DNA of 64,000 bases from Bacteroidota bacterium (GTDB lineage: Bacteria; Bacteroidota; Bacteroidia; Chitinophagales; Chitinophagaceae): the NCBI GenBank assembly GCA_023428755.1, contig JAEYWX010000029.1, forward strand, positions 1-64,000, read 5' to 3'. Shown piece after piece: positions 23,106 through 30,271 of the stretch. The notes below the pieces were generated by a model. The model had not been told where the DNA came from, searched no databases, and saw only the letters and a list, made by a program, of their open reading frames with translations. A program made the position numbers and the translations under genes. Numbering within the stretch: position 1 is the stretch's first letter; the number at the start of each line of letters is the position of its first letter.

Positions 23106-23474
23106 ATGATTCAGCAAGAAAGTAGATTAAACGTAGCCGATAACAGTGGTGCCAAAGAAGTGCTTTGTATTAAAGTGCTTGGTAACAGCGGCCAGGATTA
23201 TGCAAAGATTGGCGATAAGATCGTGATCACCGTAAAAGATGCATTACCAGGCGGTGGTATCAAAAAAGGTACCGTAGCAAAAGCTGTTATTGTTCGTACA
23301 AAAAATAAATTACGTCGTAAGGATGGTTCTTACATCCGTTTCGATGATAACGCAGTGGTAATTCTCAATGCTTCTGATGAGCCTCGTGGTACACGTATCT
23401 TCGGGCCGGTAGCAAGAGAGTTGCGTGATAAGGGGTACATGAAGATCATTTCATTGGCACCTGAGGTGTTGTAA
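23106..23474 (+). CDS. rplN: 50S ribosomal protein L14 (uL14)
   Basis: A 122-residue protein (MIQQESRLNVADNSGAKEVLCIKVLGNS, DAVVILN core, GTRIFGPVARELRDK, KIISLAPEVL) that matches the family end to end. It forms an intersubunit bridge with 16S rRNA and is the target of RsfS. Confidence 0.98.
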   Translation: MIQQESRLNVADNSGAKEVLCIKVLGNSGQDYAKIGDKIVITVKDALPGGGIKKGTVAKAVIVRTKNKLRRKDGSYIRFDDNAVVILNASDEPRGTRIFGPVARELRDKGYMKIISLAPEVL

Positions 23475-23511
23475 GCGTAGCAAAACAAAACAAAGTATCA
23501 GCTAAGGCAAC

Positions 23512-23536
23512 AAGCATTAGCATTAAGCATAAAGCG
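23512..23536. repeat. Degenerate direct repeat in the rplN-rplX gap
   Basis: Units AAGCATTA, GCATTA and AGCATAAAGC follow one another in the gap before rplX. Only direct copies are visible. Confidence 0.35.
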
Positions 23537-23542
23537 AAAAAA

Positions 23543-23875
23543 ATGAGCAAAAGATTTAAACCCAAGTTTAGCATCAAGAAAGGCGATTCAGTAGTAGTTA
23601 TTGCCGGTGATGATAAAGATGTATTGAAGCCACGTACGGTGCTGGAAGTATTTCCGGACGCTGCCCGTGTATTGGTTGAAGGTGTAAACATCGTAACCAA
23701 GCACAGCAAACCATCGGCTCAAAACACAAAAGGTGGTATCGTTAAAATGGAAGCTCCGATCCATATCTCAAACGTAATGTTGTGGGATGGTAAGCAGGCA
23801 ACCAAAGTACAGCGCAGCCGTGAAAACGGAAAGCTGGTAAGGGTTTCTAAAAAATCAGGACAACCCGTAAAATAA
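23543..23875 (+). CDS. rplX: 50S ribosomal protein L24 (uL24)
   Basis: A 110-residue KOW-domain protein (KKGDSVVVIAGDDKD near residues 11-24, VLVEGVNIVTKHSKPS, HISNVMLWDG). It is an assembly initiator of the 50S subunit. The length is normal. Confidence 0.97.
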   Translation: MSKRFKPKFSIKKGDSVVVIAGDDKDVLKPRTVLEVFPDAARVLVEGVNIVTKHSKPSAQNTKGGIVKMEAPIHISNVMLWDGKQATKVQRSRENGKLVRVSKKSGQPVK

Positions 23876-23902
23876 TTTAACCAAGGTTAAAACAAGAAGA
23901 AG

Positions 23903-24478
23903 ATGAGCACTACAAAATATACACCCCGTTTGGCAAGCAAGTACAAAACAGAAGTTGTACCTGCCTTAATGAAACGTTTTGGTTATAAAAGCATCATGCA
24001 GGTTCCCAAGCTGGAAAAGATCTGCCTGAACCGTGGCGTTAACGGAGCGGTGAACGATAAGAAACTGGTTGATATTGCAATCGAAGAGTTAACTACGATC
24101 TCTGGTCAGAAAGCAGTAGCAACAATGTCGAAAAAAGACATTTCAAACTTTAAGCTTCGTAAGAACATGCCCATTGGCGCCCGTGTAACATTACGTGGTG
24201 TAAATATGTATGAGTTCCTCGATCGACTGATCTCTGCTTCATTACCTCGTGTACGTGATTTTAAAGGTGTGAATGATAAATCATTCGATGGCCGTGGCAA
24301 CTACACAATGGGTGTAACTGAGCAAATTATTTTCCCTGAAATCGATATCGATAAAGTGAATAAGATCACCGGTTTGGATATCACATTTGTAACTACAGCT
24401 TCAACAAACGAAGAAGCATACGAGTTGCTGAAAGAAATGGGAATGCCGTTTAAAAATGCTAAAAAAGATCAACAATAA
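23903..24478 (+). CDS. rplE: 50S ribosomal protein L5 (uL5)
   Basis: A 191-residue protein with the 5S rRNA-binding motifs VPKLEKICLNRGVN, LRKNMPIGARVTLRG, and PRVRDFKGVNDKSFDGRGNY. It belongs to the 5S RNP with L18. Only 3 nt separate it from rpsN, so the two are translationally coupled. Confidence 0.98.
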   Translation: MSTTKYTPRLASKYKTEVVPALMKRFGYKSIMQVPKLEKICLNRGVNGAVNDKKLVDIAIEELTTISGQKAVATMSKKDISNFKLRKNMPIGARVTLRGVNMYEFLDRLISASLPRVRDFKGVNDKSFDGRGNYTMGVTEQIIFPEIDIDKVNKITGLDITFVTTASTNEEAYELLKEMGMPFKNAKKDQQ

Positions 24479-24481
24479 GTT

Positions 24482-24751
24482 ATGGCTAAAAAATCAATAA
24501 CAGCCCGTCAAAGCAAAAGAGAGAAAATGGTAGCACAGTATGCTGAGAAGCGTGCTGCTCTGAAAGCTGCTGGTGATTATGCTGCGTTGGATGAACTTCC
24601 AAAAAATGCATCACCTGTACGTTTAAAGAACCGTTGTCAATTGACCGGCCGTCCAAGAGGTTACATGCGTTACTTTGGAATTTCACGTGTGTTATTCCGT
24701 GACATGGCACTGAATGGTAAAATACCAGGTGTTAAAAAAGCCAGCTGGTAA
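24482..24751 (+). CDS. rpsN: 30S ribosomal protein S14 (uS14), zinc-free form
   Basis: An 89-residue protein of the long, zinc-independent (C-minus) type. The region that carries CxxC pairs in short S14 reads KNRCQLTGRPRGYMRYFGISR, with one Cys. It begins MAKKSITARQSKREKMV and ends KIPGVKKASW, the canonical tail. Confidence 0.97.
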   Translation: MAKKSITARQSKREKMVAQYAEKRAALKAAGDYAALDELPKNASPVRLKNRCQLTGRPRGYMRYFGISRVLFRDMALNGKIPGVKKASW

Positions 24752-24774
24752 TACAGCCTACCCCGCAAGGGAAG

Positions 24775-24804
24775 TTTGTGCAGGTATTGAATATGATGCA
24801 CAAA
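24775..24804 (+). promoter_or_regulatory. Hairpin upstream of rpsH
   Basis: TTTGTGCA (24775-24782) pairs exactly with TGCACAAA (24797-24804) around a 14-nt loop, 36 nt before the rpsH start. S8 is the known autoregulator of the spc operon in E. coli, though it acts upstream of rplE there. A role here is speculative. Confidence 0.35.
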
Positions 24805-24840
24805 GCAAACAATTTTTAAATCATTCAATTAAAGAATAAA

Positions 24841-25239
24841 ATGGTTACAGATCCTATTGCAGATTTCCTTACCCGTGTTCGTAATGCGCAGATGGCAGGT
24901 CACAGAATCGTAGAGATTCCTGCTTCGAACCTCAAAAAGCGTATGACAGAAATTTTGTACGATCAAGGGTATATCTTAAAATATAAGTTTGAAGACGATA
25001 ACAAACAAGGTGTAATTAAAATTGCCTTGAAATACGATCCTCAAACACGTGTACCCGCTATCCAGGCTCTGGAGCGTGTAAGCCGTCCGGGTTTACGCCA
25101 GTACGCAAAACCCGATGAGTTCCGTCGTGTAAAGAATGGTTTGGGTATTGCTATCATCAGCACTTCAAAAGGTGTAATGACAGATAAGCAGGCAAAAGCC
25201 AACAATGTAGGTGGTGAAGTATTGTGTTATATCTACTAA
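24841..25239 (+). CDS. rpsH: 30S ribosomal protein S8 (uS8)
   Basis: A 132-residue protein with MVTDPIADFLTRVRNA, VSRPGLRQYAKPDEFRRVKNGLGIAI and the C-terminal VGGEVLCYIY. S8 nucleates the 16S central domain. Confidence 0.98.
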   Translation: MVTDPIADFLTRVRNAQMAGHRIVEIPASNLKKRMTEILYDQGYILKYKFEDDNKQGVIKIALKYDPQTRVPAIQALERVSRPGLRQYAKPDEFRRVKNGLGIAIISTSKGVMTDKQAKANNVGGEVLCYIY

Positions 25240-25249
25240 TGAATAAATA

Positions 25250-25379
25250 AGACAATTTGAAAATTTGAAAATGGATTCAAATTGTCTCAAAACAGAAAGC
25301 TGAACGATAATATAAAGTTCTCTATACGGTAACTGAAAACGGTAAGCTACATTTTCAAATTTTCAAATTTTCAAATTAA
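25250..25379. repeat. Inverted-repeat element A (TTTGAAAA units) in the rpsH-rplF gap
   Basis: The arm AATTTGAAAATTTGAAAATG (25254-25273) is the exact reverse complement of 25350-25369, 20 bp with a 76-nt interior. A second nested pair, GACAATTTGA (25251-25260) with TCAAATTGTC (25277-25286), gives a smaller hairpin at the left end. The right arm extends with a third TTTCAAAT unit. The element fills almost the whole gap. Confidence 0.65.
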
Positions 25380-25385
25380 GTTATT

Positions 25386-25940
25386 ATGTCTCGTATAGGT
25401 AAACAGCCGATTGTAGTTCCACAGGGAGTAACAATCACAGTTGGAAAAGATAACGTGGTTACTGTAAAAGGACCCAAAGGTGAATTAAAGGAAGCAGTTG
25501 ATCGTGATATTATTGTAGAAGTGAAAGATGGTGAAGTAACCTTCAATCGTCCAACTGACCAGGGCCGCCACCGTGCTATGCATGGTTTATACCGTTCACT
25601 TGTTTCAAACATGGTGAAAGGTGTTACAGATGGTTTTGAAAAGAAACTTGAGCTGGTGGGTGTGGGTTATAAAGCAGCAAGCCAGGGAAATATCCTTGAT
25701 CTGGCGTTGGGTTATTCACACAACATCATCTTTGAAGTGCCAAGCGAATTGAAAGTGGCAACTGCACAGGAAAAAGGGCAGAACCCTACCATTACCATCA
25801 CTGGTATTGATAAGCAGTTGTTAGGTGCTGTTGCAGCAAAGATCCGCAGCCTACGTAAGCCTGAACCATACAAAGGAAAGGGTGTGAAATATGTTGGTGA
25901 ATTTATCCGTCGTAAGGCAGGTAAAGCAGCTGGTAAGTAA
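25386..25940 (+). CDS. rplF: 50S ribosomal protein L6 (uL6)
   Basis: A 184-residue protein with two L6 folds (MSRIGKQPIVVPQGVTI, VKGPKGEL; LVGVGYKAASQGNILDLALGYSH) and the C-terminal RKPEPYKGKGVKYVGEFIRRKAGKAAGK-type tail. It is located near the sarcin-ricin loop. It is flanked on both sides by TTTGAAAA repeat elements. Confidence 0.98.
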   Translation: MSRIGKQPIVVPQGVTITVGKDNVVTVKGPKGELKEAVDRDIIVEVKDGEVTFNRPTDQGRHRAMHGLYRSLVSNMVKGVTDGFEKKLELVGVGYKAASQGNILDLALGYSHNIIFEVPSELKVATAQEKGQNPTITITGIDKQLLGAVAAKIRSLRKPEPYKGKGVKYVGEFIRRKAGKAAGK

Positions 25941-26035
25941 TATAATTTGATAATTTGAAAATGAGCCAATTTGAAAATTGCGGCTCAGTTCTTACAACGA
26001 TTTTCAAATTTTCAAATTCACAAATTTTCAAATTT
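25941..26035. repeat. Inverted-repeat element B (TTTGAAAA units) in the rplF-rplR gap
   Basis: The left part runs AATTTGATAATTTGAAAATG, then AGCCAATTTGAAAATT; the right part runs ATTTTCAAATTTTCAAATTC, then ACAAATTTTCAAATT. TGAGCC (25962-25967) and GGCTCA (25982-25987) add a small internal stem. It is homologous to element C at 27214 over both arms. Confidence 0.65.
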
Positions 26036-26071
26036 TTCCCGGCAGAATCGGGGGACAATAAATAAAGAAAG

Positions 26072-26431
26072 ATGAAAACAGATAACAAATTAGTCAGAAG
26101 GCAAAAGATCCGCTACTCTATTCGTAAGAAGGTAGCTGGTACATCTGCAAAACCACGCTTGAGTGTGTTTCGCAGCAATGCTGACATTTATGTTCAATTG
26201 ATCGATGACGTAAACGGAGTAACACTGGCTGCAGCATCATCAAAAGACAAAGAAATTCTGGCACAGAAAGTAACCAAAATTGAGAAAAGTAAACTGGTAG
26301 GTGCTGCCATTGCACGCAAGGCAACTGATTTAGGTTTATCAGCAGTTGTGTTTGATCGTGGTGGTAACTTATACCACGGCCGTGTAAAAGCGGTAGCTGA
26401 AGGCGCACGTGAAGCAGGTTTAAATTTCTAA
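26072..26431 (+). CDS. rplR: 50S ribosomal protein L18 (uL18)
   Basis: A 119-residue protein (RRQKIRYSIRKKVAGTSAKPRLSVFRSNADIYVQLID-type start, FDRGGNLYHGRVKAVAEGAREAGLNF end). It binds 5S rRNA with L5. The end motif GARxAGL.F is fully conserved. Confidence 0.98.
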   Translation: MKTDNKLVRRQKIRYSIRKKVAGTSAKPRLSVFRSNADIYVQLIDDVNGVTLAAASSKDKEILAQKVTKIEKSKLVGAAIARKATDLGLSAVVFDRGGNLYHGRVKAVAEGAREAGLNF

Positions 26432-26459
26432 TCAATTGTAAACATTTAATAAAGCATAA

Positions 26460-26978
26460 ATGTCGAAAGTAGTTGTAAACAAAGTAAAAGCAGGTGACCT
26501 GGAACTGAAAGAAAAAGTAGTTTCCATCAACCGTGTTGTTAAAACAACAAAGGGTGGTCGTGCCTTCAGTTTCTCTGCACTGGTTGTAGTAGGTAACGAA
26601 AATGGCGTGGTTGGTCATGGTTTAGGAAAAGCCAAAGAAGTACAGGAAGCCATTTCAAAAGGAATTGAAGATGCGAAGAAAAATCTCATCAAGGTTCCTG
26701 TAATGAAAGGAACCATTCCACACGATCAGTTGGCAAAAGAAGGCGCTGCAAAAGTGTTGATTAAGCCTGCTGCACATGGTACGGGTGTAATTGCCGGAGG
26801 CAGCATGCGTGCTGTACTGGAAAGCGCTGGTGTTACCGACGTATTGGCAAAATCGTTAGGTTCTGCTAACCCACACAACGTGGTGAAGGCAACCTTTAAA
26901 GCATTAGCGATGTTGCGTGAACCGGTTGGTGTATCAAAAGTGCGTAGCCTCTCATTAAAGAAAGTATTTAACGGATAA
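26460..26978 (+). CDS. rpsE: 30S ribosomal protein S5 (uS5)
   Basis: A 172-residue protein with the double-stranded-RNA-like N-terminal domain (KEKVVSINRVVKTTKGGRAFSFSALVVVG) and GHGLGKAKEVQEAISKGIEDAKKN. It is an accuracy (ram) protein at the mRNA entry channel. Confidence 0.98.
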   Translation: MSKVVVNKVKAGDLELKEKVVSINRVVKTTKGGRAFSFSALVVVGNENGVVGHGLGKAKEVQEAISKGIEDAKKNLIKVPVMKGTIPHDQLAKEGAAKVLIKPAAHGTGVIAGGSMRAVLESAGVTDVLAKSLGSANPHNVVKATFKALAMLREPVGVSKVRSLSLKKVFNG

Positions 26979-26985
26979 TTGAATA

Positions 26986-27019
26986 CGGTCGTAAGTCGTA
27001 AGTCGACAATCGGCAGTCA
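26986..27019. repeat. Degenerate direct repeat, GTAAGTC units
   Basis: GGTCGTAAGTCGTAAGTCG followed by ACAATCGGCAGTC lies in the rpsE-rpmD gap. Tandem GTCGTAA units occur twice. No inverted arm is visible. Confidence 0.35.
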
Positions 27020-27033
27020 AAAAAGACGGAGAT

Positions 27034-27216
27034 ATGAAAAAATTAAAAATCACTTTAGTTAAGAGTCCAATTGACAGACCTGAGCGCCAGAAGTTAACAC
27101 TGCAGGCTCTTGGTTTGAACAAAACAAACTCAAGCAAAGAAGTAGAAGGTACTCCTCAAGTACTCGGCATGATCCAGAAAGTGAATCATTTGCTGAAGGT
27201 GGAAGAAGTAGCTTAA
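27034..27216 (+). CDS. rpmD: 50S ribosomal protein L30 (uL30)
   Basis: A 60-residue protein with LKITLVKSPIDRPERQKLTLQALGLNK and MIQKVNHLLKVEEV, the bacterial L30 pattern. Repeat element C begins within its TAA stop codon. Confidence 0.96.
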   Translation: MKKLKITLVKSPIDRPERQKLTLQALGLNKTNSSKEVEGTPQVLGMIQKVNHLLKVEEVA

Positions 27217-27300
27217 TTTGAAAATTTGGAAATGAGCCAATTTGAAAATTTTGGTCTATTCATTTTCAAATCTTCAAATTCACAAATTTTCAAATTATTA
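27214..27300. repeat. Inverted-repeat element C (TTTGAAAA units) in the rpmD-rplO gap
   Basis: The left arm AATTTGAAAATTTGGAAATG then AGCCAATTTGAAAATT, and the right arm ATTTTCAAATCTTCAAATTC then ACAAATTTTCAAATT, match element B at about 33 of 36 and 34 of 35 positions by eye. The loop between the arms differs. The left end starts inside the rpmD stop codon. Confidence 0.65.
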
Positions 27301-27341
27301 AAGCGAGGGGTGATGCCCCGTAAGTTCAAAATCAAATAAAG

Positions 27342-27791
27342 ATGAAACTGCACAATTTAAAGCCTGCTGAAGGTTCAACTCACAAAGAAAAACGTATTGG
27401 TCGTGGTGAAGCATCCGGTAAGGGTGGTACATCTACAAAAGGTAATAAGGGCGGACAGAGCCGTGCCGGTTATAAAAGTAAAATGGCGCATGAAGGTGGT
27501 CAGATGCCTATTCAGCGTCGTGTTCCAAAGCGTGGTTTCAAAAATCCTGATCGTGTTGAGTATCGTGTATTCAACCTGGGACAGATCGAGCAGATCGCTG
27601 AAAAATATGGCATCACTGAGTTTTCAATTGAAAACTTATATGTAAATGGGCTGATCAGCCGCACCGACAGAGTGAAAATTCTGGCGAATGGTGAAATCAA
27701 ATCAAAACTTACTTTCAAGGTAAACGCAATCAGTGAAACAGCGAAGGGAGCGATTGAAGCAGCTGGTGGAACGGTTGAAGTAGTGAAGTAA
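27342..27791 (+). CDS. rplO: 50S ribosomal protein L15 (uL15)
   Basis: A 149-residue protein with the Gly/Lys-rich N-terminus (MKLHNLKPAEGSTHKEKRIG, GKGGTSTKGNKGGQSRAGYKS) and the globular end (KLTFKVNAISETAKGAIEAAGGTVEVV). It is a late 50S assembly protein. It is followed by secY after 75 nt in the usual spc order. Confidence 0.98.
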   Translation: MKLHNLKPAEGSTHKEKRIGRGEASGKGGTSTKGNKGGQSRAGYKSKMAHEGGQMPIQRRVPKRGFKNPDRVEYRVFNLGQIEQIAEKYGITEFSIENLYVNGLISRTDRVKILANGEIKSKLTFKVNAISETAKGAIEAAGGTVEVVK

Positions 27792-27866
27792 TTTTTCCCG
27801 ATATTTGCCCGACGCATGTAAATGCGTCTTTTTCTTTTCAGCAAATTTTAAAAACGAATTTTTCCA

Positions 27867-29207
27867 GTGAAAAAACTCATACAGACCCTAAAGAATATCT
27901 GGAGCATTGAAGAGTTGAGGAGTAAGATCATTTATACTCTTCTGCTTTTGCTGGTATATCGTGTGGGTTCACATATTGTTTTGCCGGGTGTTGATCCAAA
28001 CGGTTTGGAACAACTCAATTCAAAGGCGAAAGAAGGTATCCTCGGTATTTTTGATTCATTTGCAGGTGGTGCGTTTTCAAGTGCATCTATCTTTGCATTG
28101 GGTATTATGCCCTATATCTCCGCTTCGATCTTCATGCAGTTGATGAGCATTATGGTGCCACAATTGCAAAAGATGCAGAAAGAAGGAGAGAGCGGACGTA
28201 AGAAGATCAATCAATGGACAAGATACCTCACTGTTATTGTTACCATTTTCCAGGCAAGTGCTTATGTTACTTATTTGAAAAGTCCTGAAATTGCAGGTGG
28301 TGCTATTCTTACTTCATTTACTCCTTTCTTCTGGTTATCTACAACAATCATTTTAACTGCAGGTACATTGTTTGTAATGTGGTTGGGTGAGCGTATTACC
28401 GATAAAGGGTTGGGTAATGGTACATCACTCATCATCATGATTGGTATCCTTGCACGTTTCCCTGCATCTATTGCTGCGGAATTTGATGCAAAGAGTGGAA
28501 GTGCAGGTGGTGGTTTATTGATGTTCATGATCGAGATTGCTGCATTGATCGCCATCATTATGGGTCTTATCATCCTTGTACAAGGTGTGCGTAAGATCGC
28601 TATCAATTATGCAAAGCAAATTGTTGGCAACCGCCAGTTTGGTGGAGCACGCCAGTTCTTACCGATCAAGGTAAACAGTTCTGGTGTAATGCCGATCATC
28701 TTTGCACAGGCGATCATGTTCCTTCCTACATTGCTTACAGGCTTCAATGCTACAAAAGGTATTGCAGCTACATTGAGCGATCATGGTAATATCTGGTACA
28801 TGATCATTTATTCTATCCTCGTAATTGGTTTTACATTCCTCTATACAGCTTTGATCTTTAATCCAAAGCAAATTGCAGATAACCTGAAGCAGAATAATGG
28901 TTTTATTCCTGGTGTAAAACCCGGACAGCCAACTGCTGATTATATTGGCCAGATCATGGACCGTGTAACATTACCCGGCGCTATTTTCCTTGCCATTGTT
29001 GGTATCCTGCCCGGTATTGCAAAGAACGTGGGTGTAACAAGTGGTTTCTCTACTTTCTTTGGTGGTACATCCTTGTTGATCATGGTGGGTGTAATTCTTG
29101 ATACGTTACAACAAATCGAAACACATCTGTTGATGAGACAGTATGATGGTTTGATGAAAGGTGGTAAGATTCAGGGCCGCCAAACAGTATCTTCATCAGC
29201 GATCTAA
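27867..29207 (+). CDS. secY: Preprotein translocase subunit SecY
   Basis: A 446-residue integral membrane protein with ten hydrophobic segments. It forms the Sec channel with SecE/SecG and works with SecA and YajC-SecDF. Recognisable parts are the plug region GILGIFDSFAGGAFSSASIFALGIMPYISASI, the cytoplasmic loops GERITDKGLGNGTSLIIMIGI and FNPKQIADNLKQNNGFIPGVKPG, and the C-terminal QQIETHLLMRQYDGLMK. A strong terminator follows, which is unusual before map. Confidence 0.98.
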   Translation: MKKLIQTLKNIWSIEELRSKIIYTLLLLLVYRVGSHIVLPGVDPNGLEQLNSKAKEGILGIFDSFAGGAFSSASIFALGIMPYISASIFMQLMSIMVPQLQKMQKEGESGRKKINQWTRYLTVIVTIFQASAYVTYLKSPEIAGGAILTSFTPFFWLSTTIILTAGTLFVMWLGERITDKGLGNGTSLIIMIGILARFPASIAAEFDAKSGSAGGGLLMFMIEIAALIAIIMGLIILVQGVRKIAINYAKQIVGNRQFGGARQFLPIKVNSSGVMPIIFAQAIMFLPTLLTGFNATKGIAATLSDHGNIWYMIIYSILVIGFTFLYTALIFNPKQIADNLKQNNGFIPGVKPGQPTADYIGQIMDRVTLPGAIFLAIVGILPGIAKNVGVTSGFSTFFGGTSLLIMVGVILDTLQQIETHLLMRQYDGLMKGGKIQGRQTVSSSAI

Positions 29208-29228
29208 AAAACAGATTACTATACAAGA

Positions 29229-29256
29229 AGCCCTGGCATAACAGCCGGGGTTTTTT
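29229..29256 (+). terminator. Rho-independent terminator between secY and map
   Basis: CCCTGGC (29231-29237) and GCCGGGG (29244-29250) pair, with one T-G wobble, around loop ATAACA. Six T residues follow. It would end much of the ribosomal operon transcript after secY. Confidence 0.75.
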
Positions 29257-29269
29257 AATCAAACAAGTT

Positions 29270-30079
29270 ATGATCCATTACCGCTCCCCGTTAGAAATTG
29301 AATTGATCCGTAAGAGTGCATTGCTGGTTGGTGATGCATTGGCCGAGGCTGCAAAAATGCTGAAGGCTGGAATTACCACCATGCAGGTTGATACACGCAT
29401 GGAGCAATTTATTCGTGATAACGGAGCTGTACCATCATTTAAGAATTACCAGGGTACCTATCCGTTTGCTACCTGTATATCGGTGAATGATGCAGTGGTG
29501 CATGGGTTTCCTACAAACAATGTATTAAAGGAAGGTGATATTGTTTCGGTGGATGTGGGTGTGTTCATGAACGGTTATCATGGTGATAGTGCTTATACAT
29601 TTATCATTGGCAGTACAACTGATGAAGTAAAGAAGTTATTGCGTGTTACAAAAGAATCGCTGTACAAAGGGATTGAAAAAGCAGTACATGGAAATCGTGT
29701 TGGCGATATTTCATTTGCCATACAGGATTACACAGAGAAGCAACATGGTTATGGTGTGGTGCGTGAGTTAGTGGGACATGGGCTTGGACGCAACCTGCAC
29801 GAAGATCCGCAGGTGCCGAATTATGGAAAACGTGGTACCGGTTCAAAATTAAAAGAAGGAACAGTGATAGCGATTGAACCGATGATCAATCTTGGTAAAA
29901 AAGAAGTGTTTCATGATCAGGATGGATGGACCATTCGTACGGTTGATGGTTTGCCATCGGCACACTACGAGCATGATGTGTGCGTGAAAAAAGGAAAGGC
30001 TGATATTCTTTCATCGTTCGCCAGTATTGAAGCGGCAGAGAAAGCCAACGCAAATCTTGACAGCAGTTATTATAGATAG
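29270..30079 (+). CDS. map: Methionine aminopeptidase type I
   Basis: A 269-residue enzyme that removes the initiator methionine. The five metal ligands of the pita-bread fold are in place: Asp95 (VSVDVG), Asp106 (HGDSAY), His170 (LVGHGLG), Glu203 (AIEPM) and Glu234 (AHYEHD). Catalytic His79 and His177 are also present. No N-terminal zinc-finger extension exists, so it is subtype Ia-like. It follows secY as in the spc operon, but infA, which normally comes next, is missing. Confidence 0.97.
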   Translation: MIHYRSPLEIELIRKSALLVGDALAEAAKMLKAGITTMQVDTRMEQFIRDNGAVPSFKNYQGTYPFATCISVNDAVVHGFPTNNVLKEGDIVSVDVGVFMNGYHGDSAYTFIIGSTTDEVKKLLRVTKESLYKGIEKAVHGNRVGDISFAIQDYTEKQHGYGVVRELVGHGLGRNLHEDPQVPNYGKRGTGSKLKEGTVIAIEPMINLGKKEVFHDQDGWTIRTVDGLPSAHYEHDVCVKKGKADILSSFASIEAAEKANANLDSSYYR

Positions 30080-30097
30080 AACTTTTGAATATAAATG

Positions 30098-30122
30098 AAC
30101 GCAGCAAAGCTGCGTTTTTTTA
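30098..30122 (+). terminator. Rho-independent terminator after map
   Basis: AACGCAGC and GCTGCGTT pair exactly around AAA and run into seven Ts. It closes the ribosomal cluster 18 nt after map. Confidence 0.85.
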
Positions 30123-30271
30123 TGTTCGTTTTTAAACAGATAGTTTTATCTTTTAGCATGTAGATCAGTTTGTACAATGCAAATACATTAATGAACGACT
30201 GACTTACAGATATAACTGATGAAAGCATAATTAACAACGCAATTTATTTTTCCCGGATTCAATTGCTAAGC

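Noticed and set aside
26118..26618. 166-residue minus-strand frame across rplR-rpsE
   Set aside because: It is antisense to two certain ribosomal protein genes and its sequence is unlike any protein, a shadow frame.
25250..27300. TTTGAAAA direct repeats as a CRISPR array
   Set aside because: Units are 7-10 nt, degenerate and in inverted arms, with no spacers of uniform length and no cas genes.
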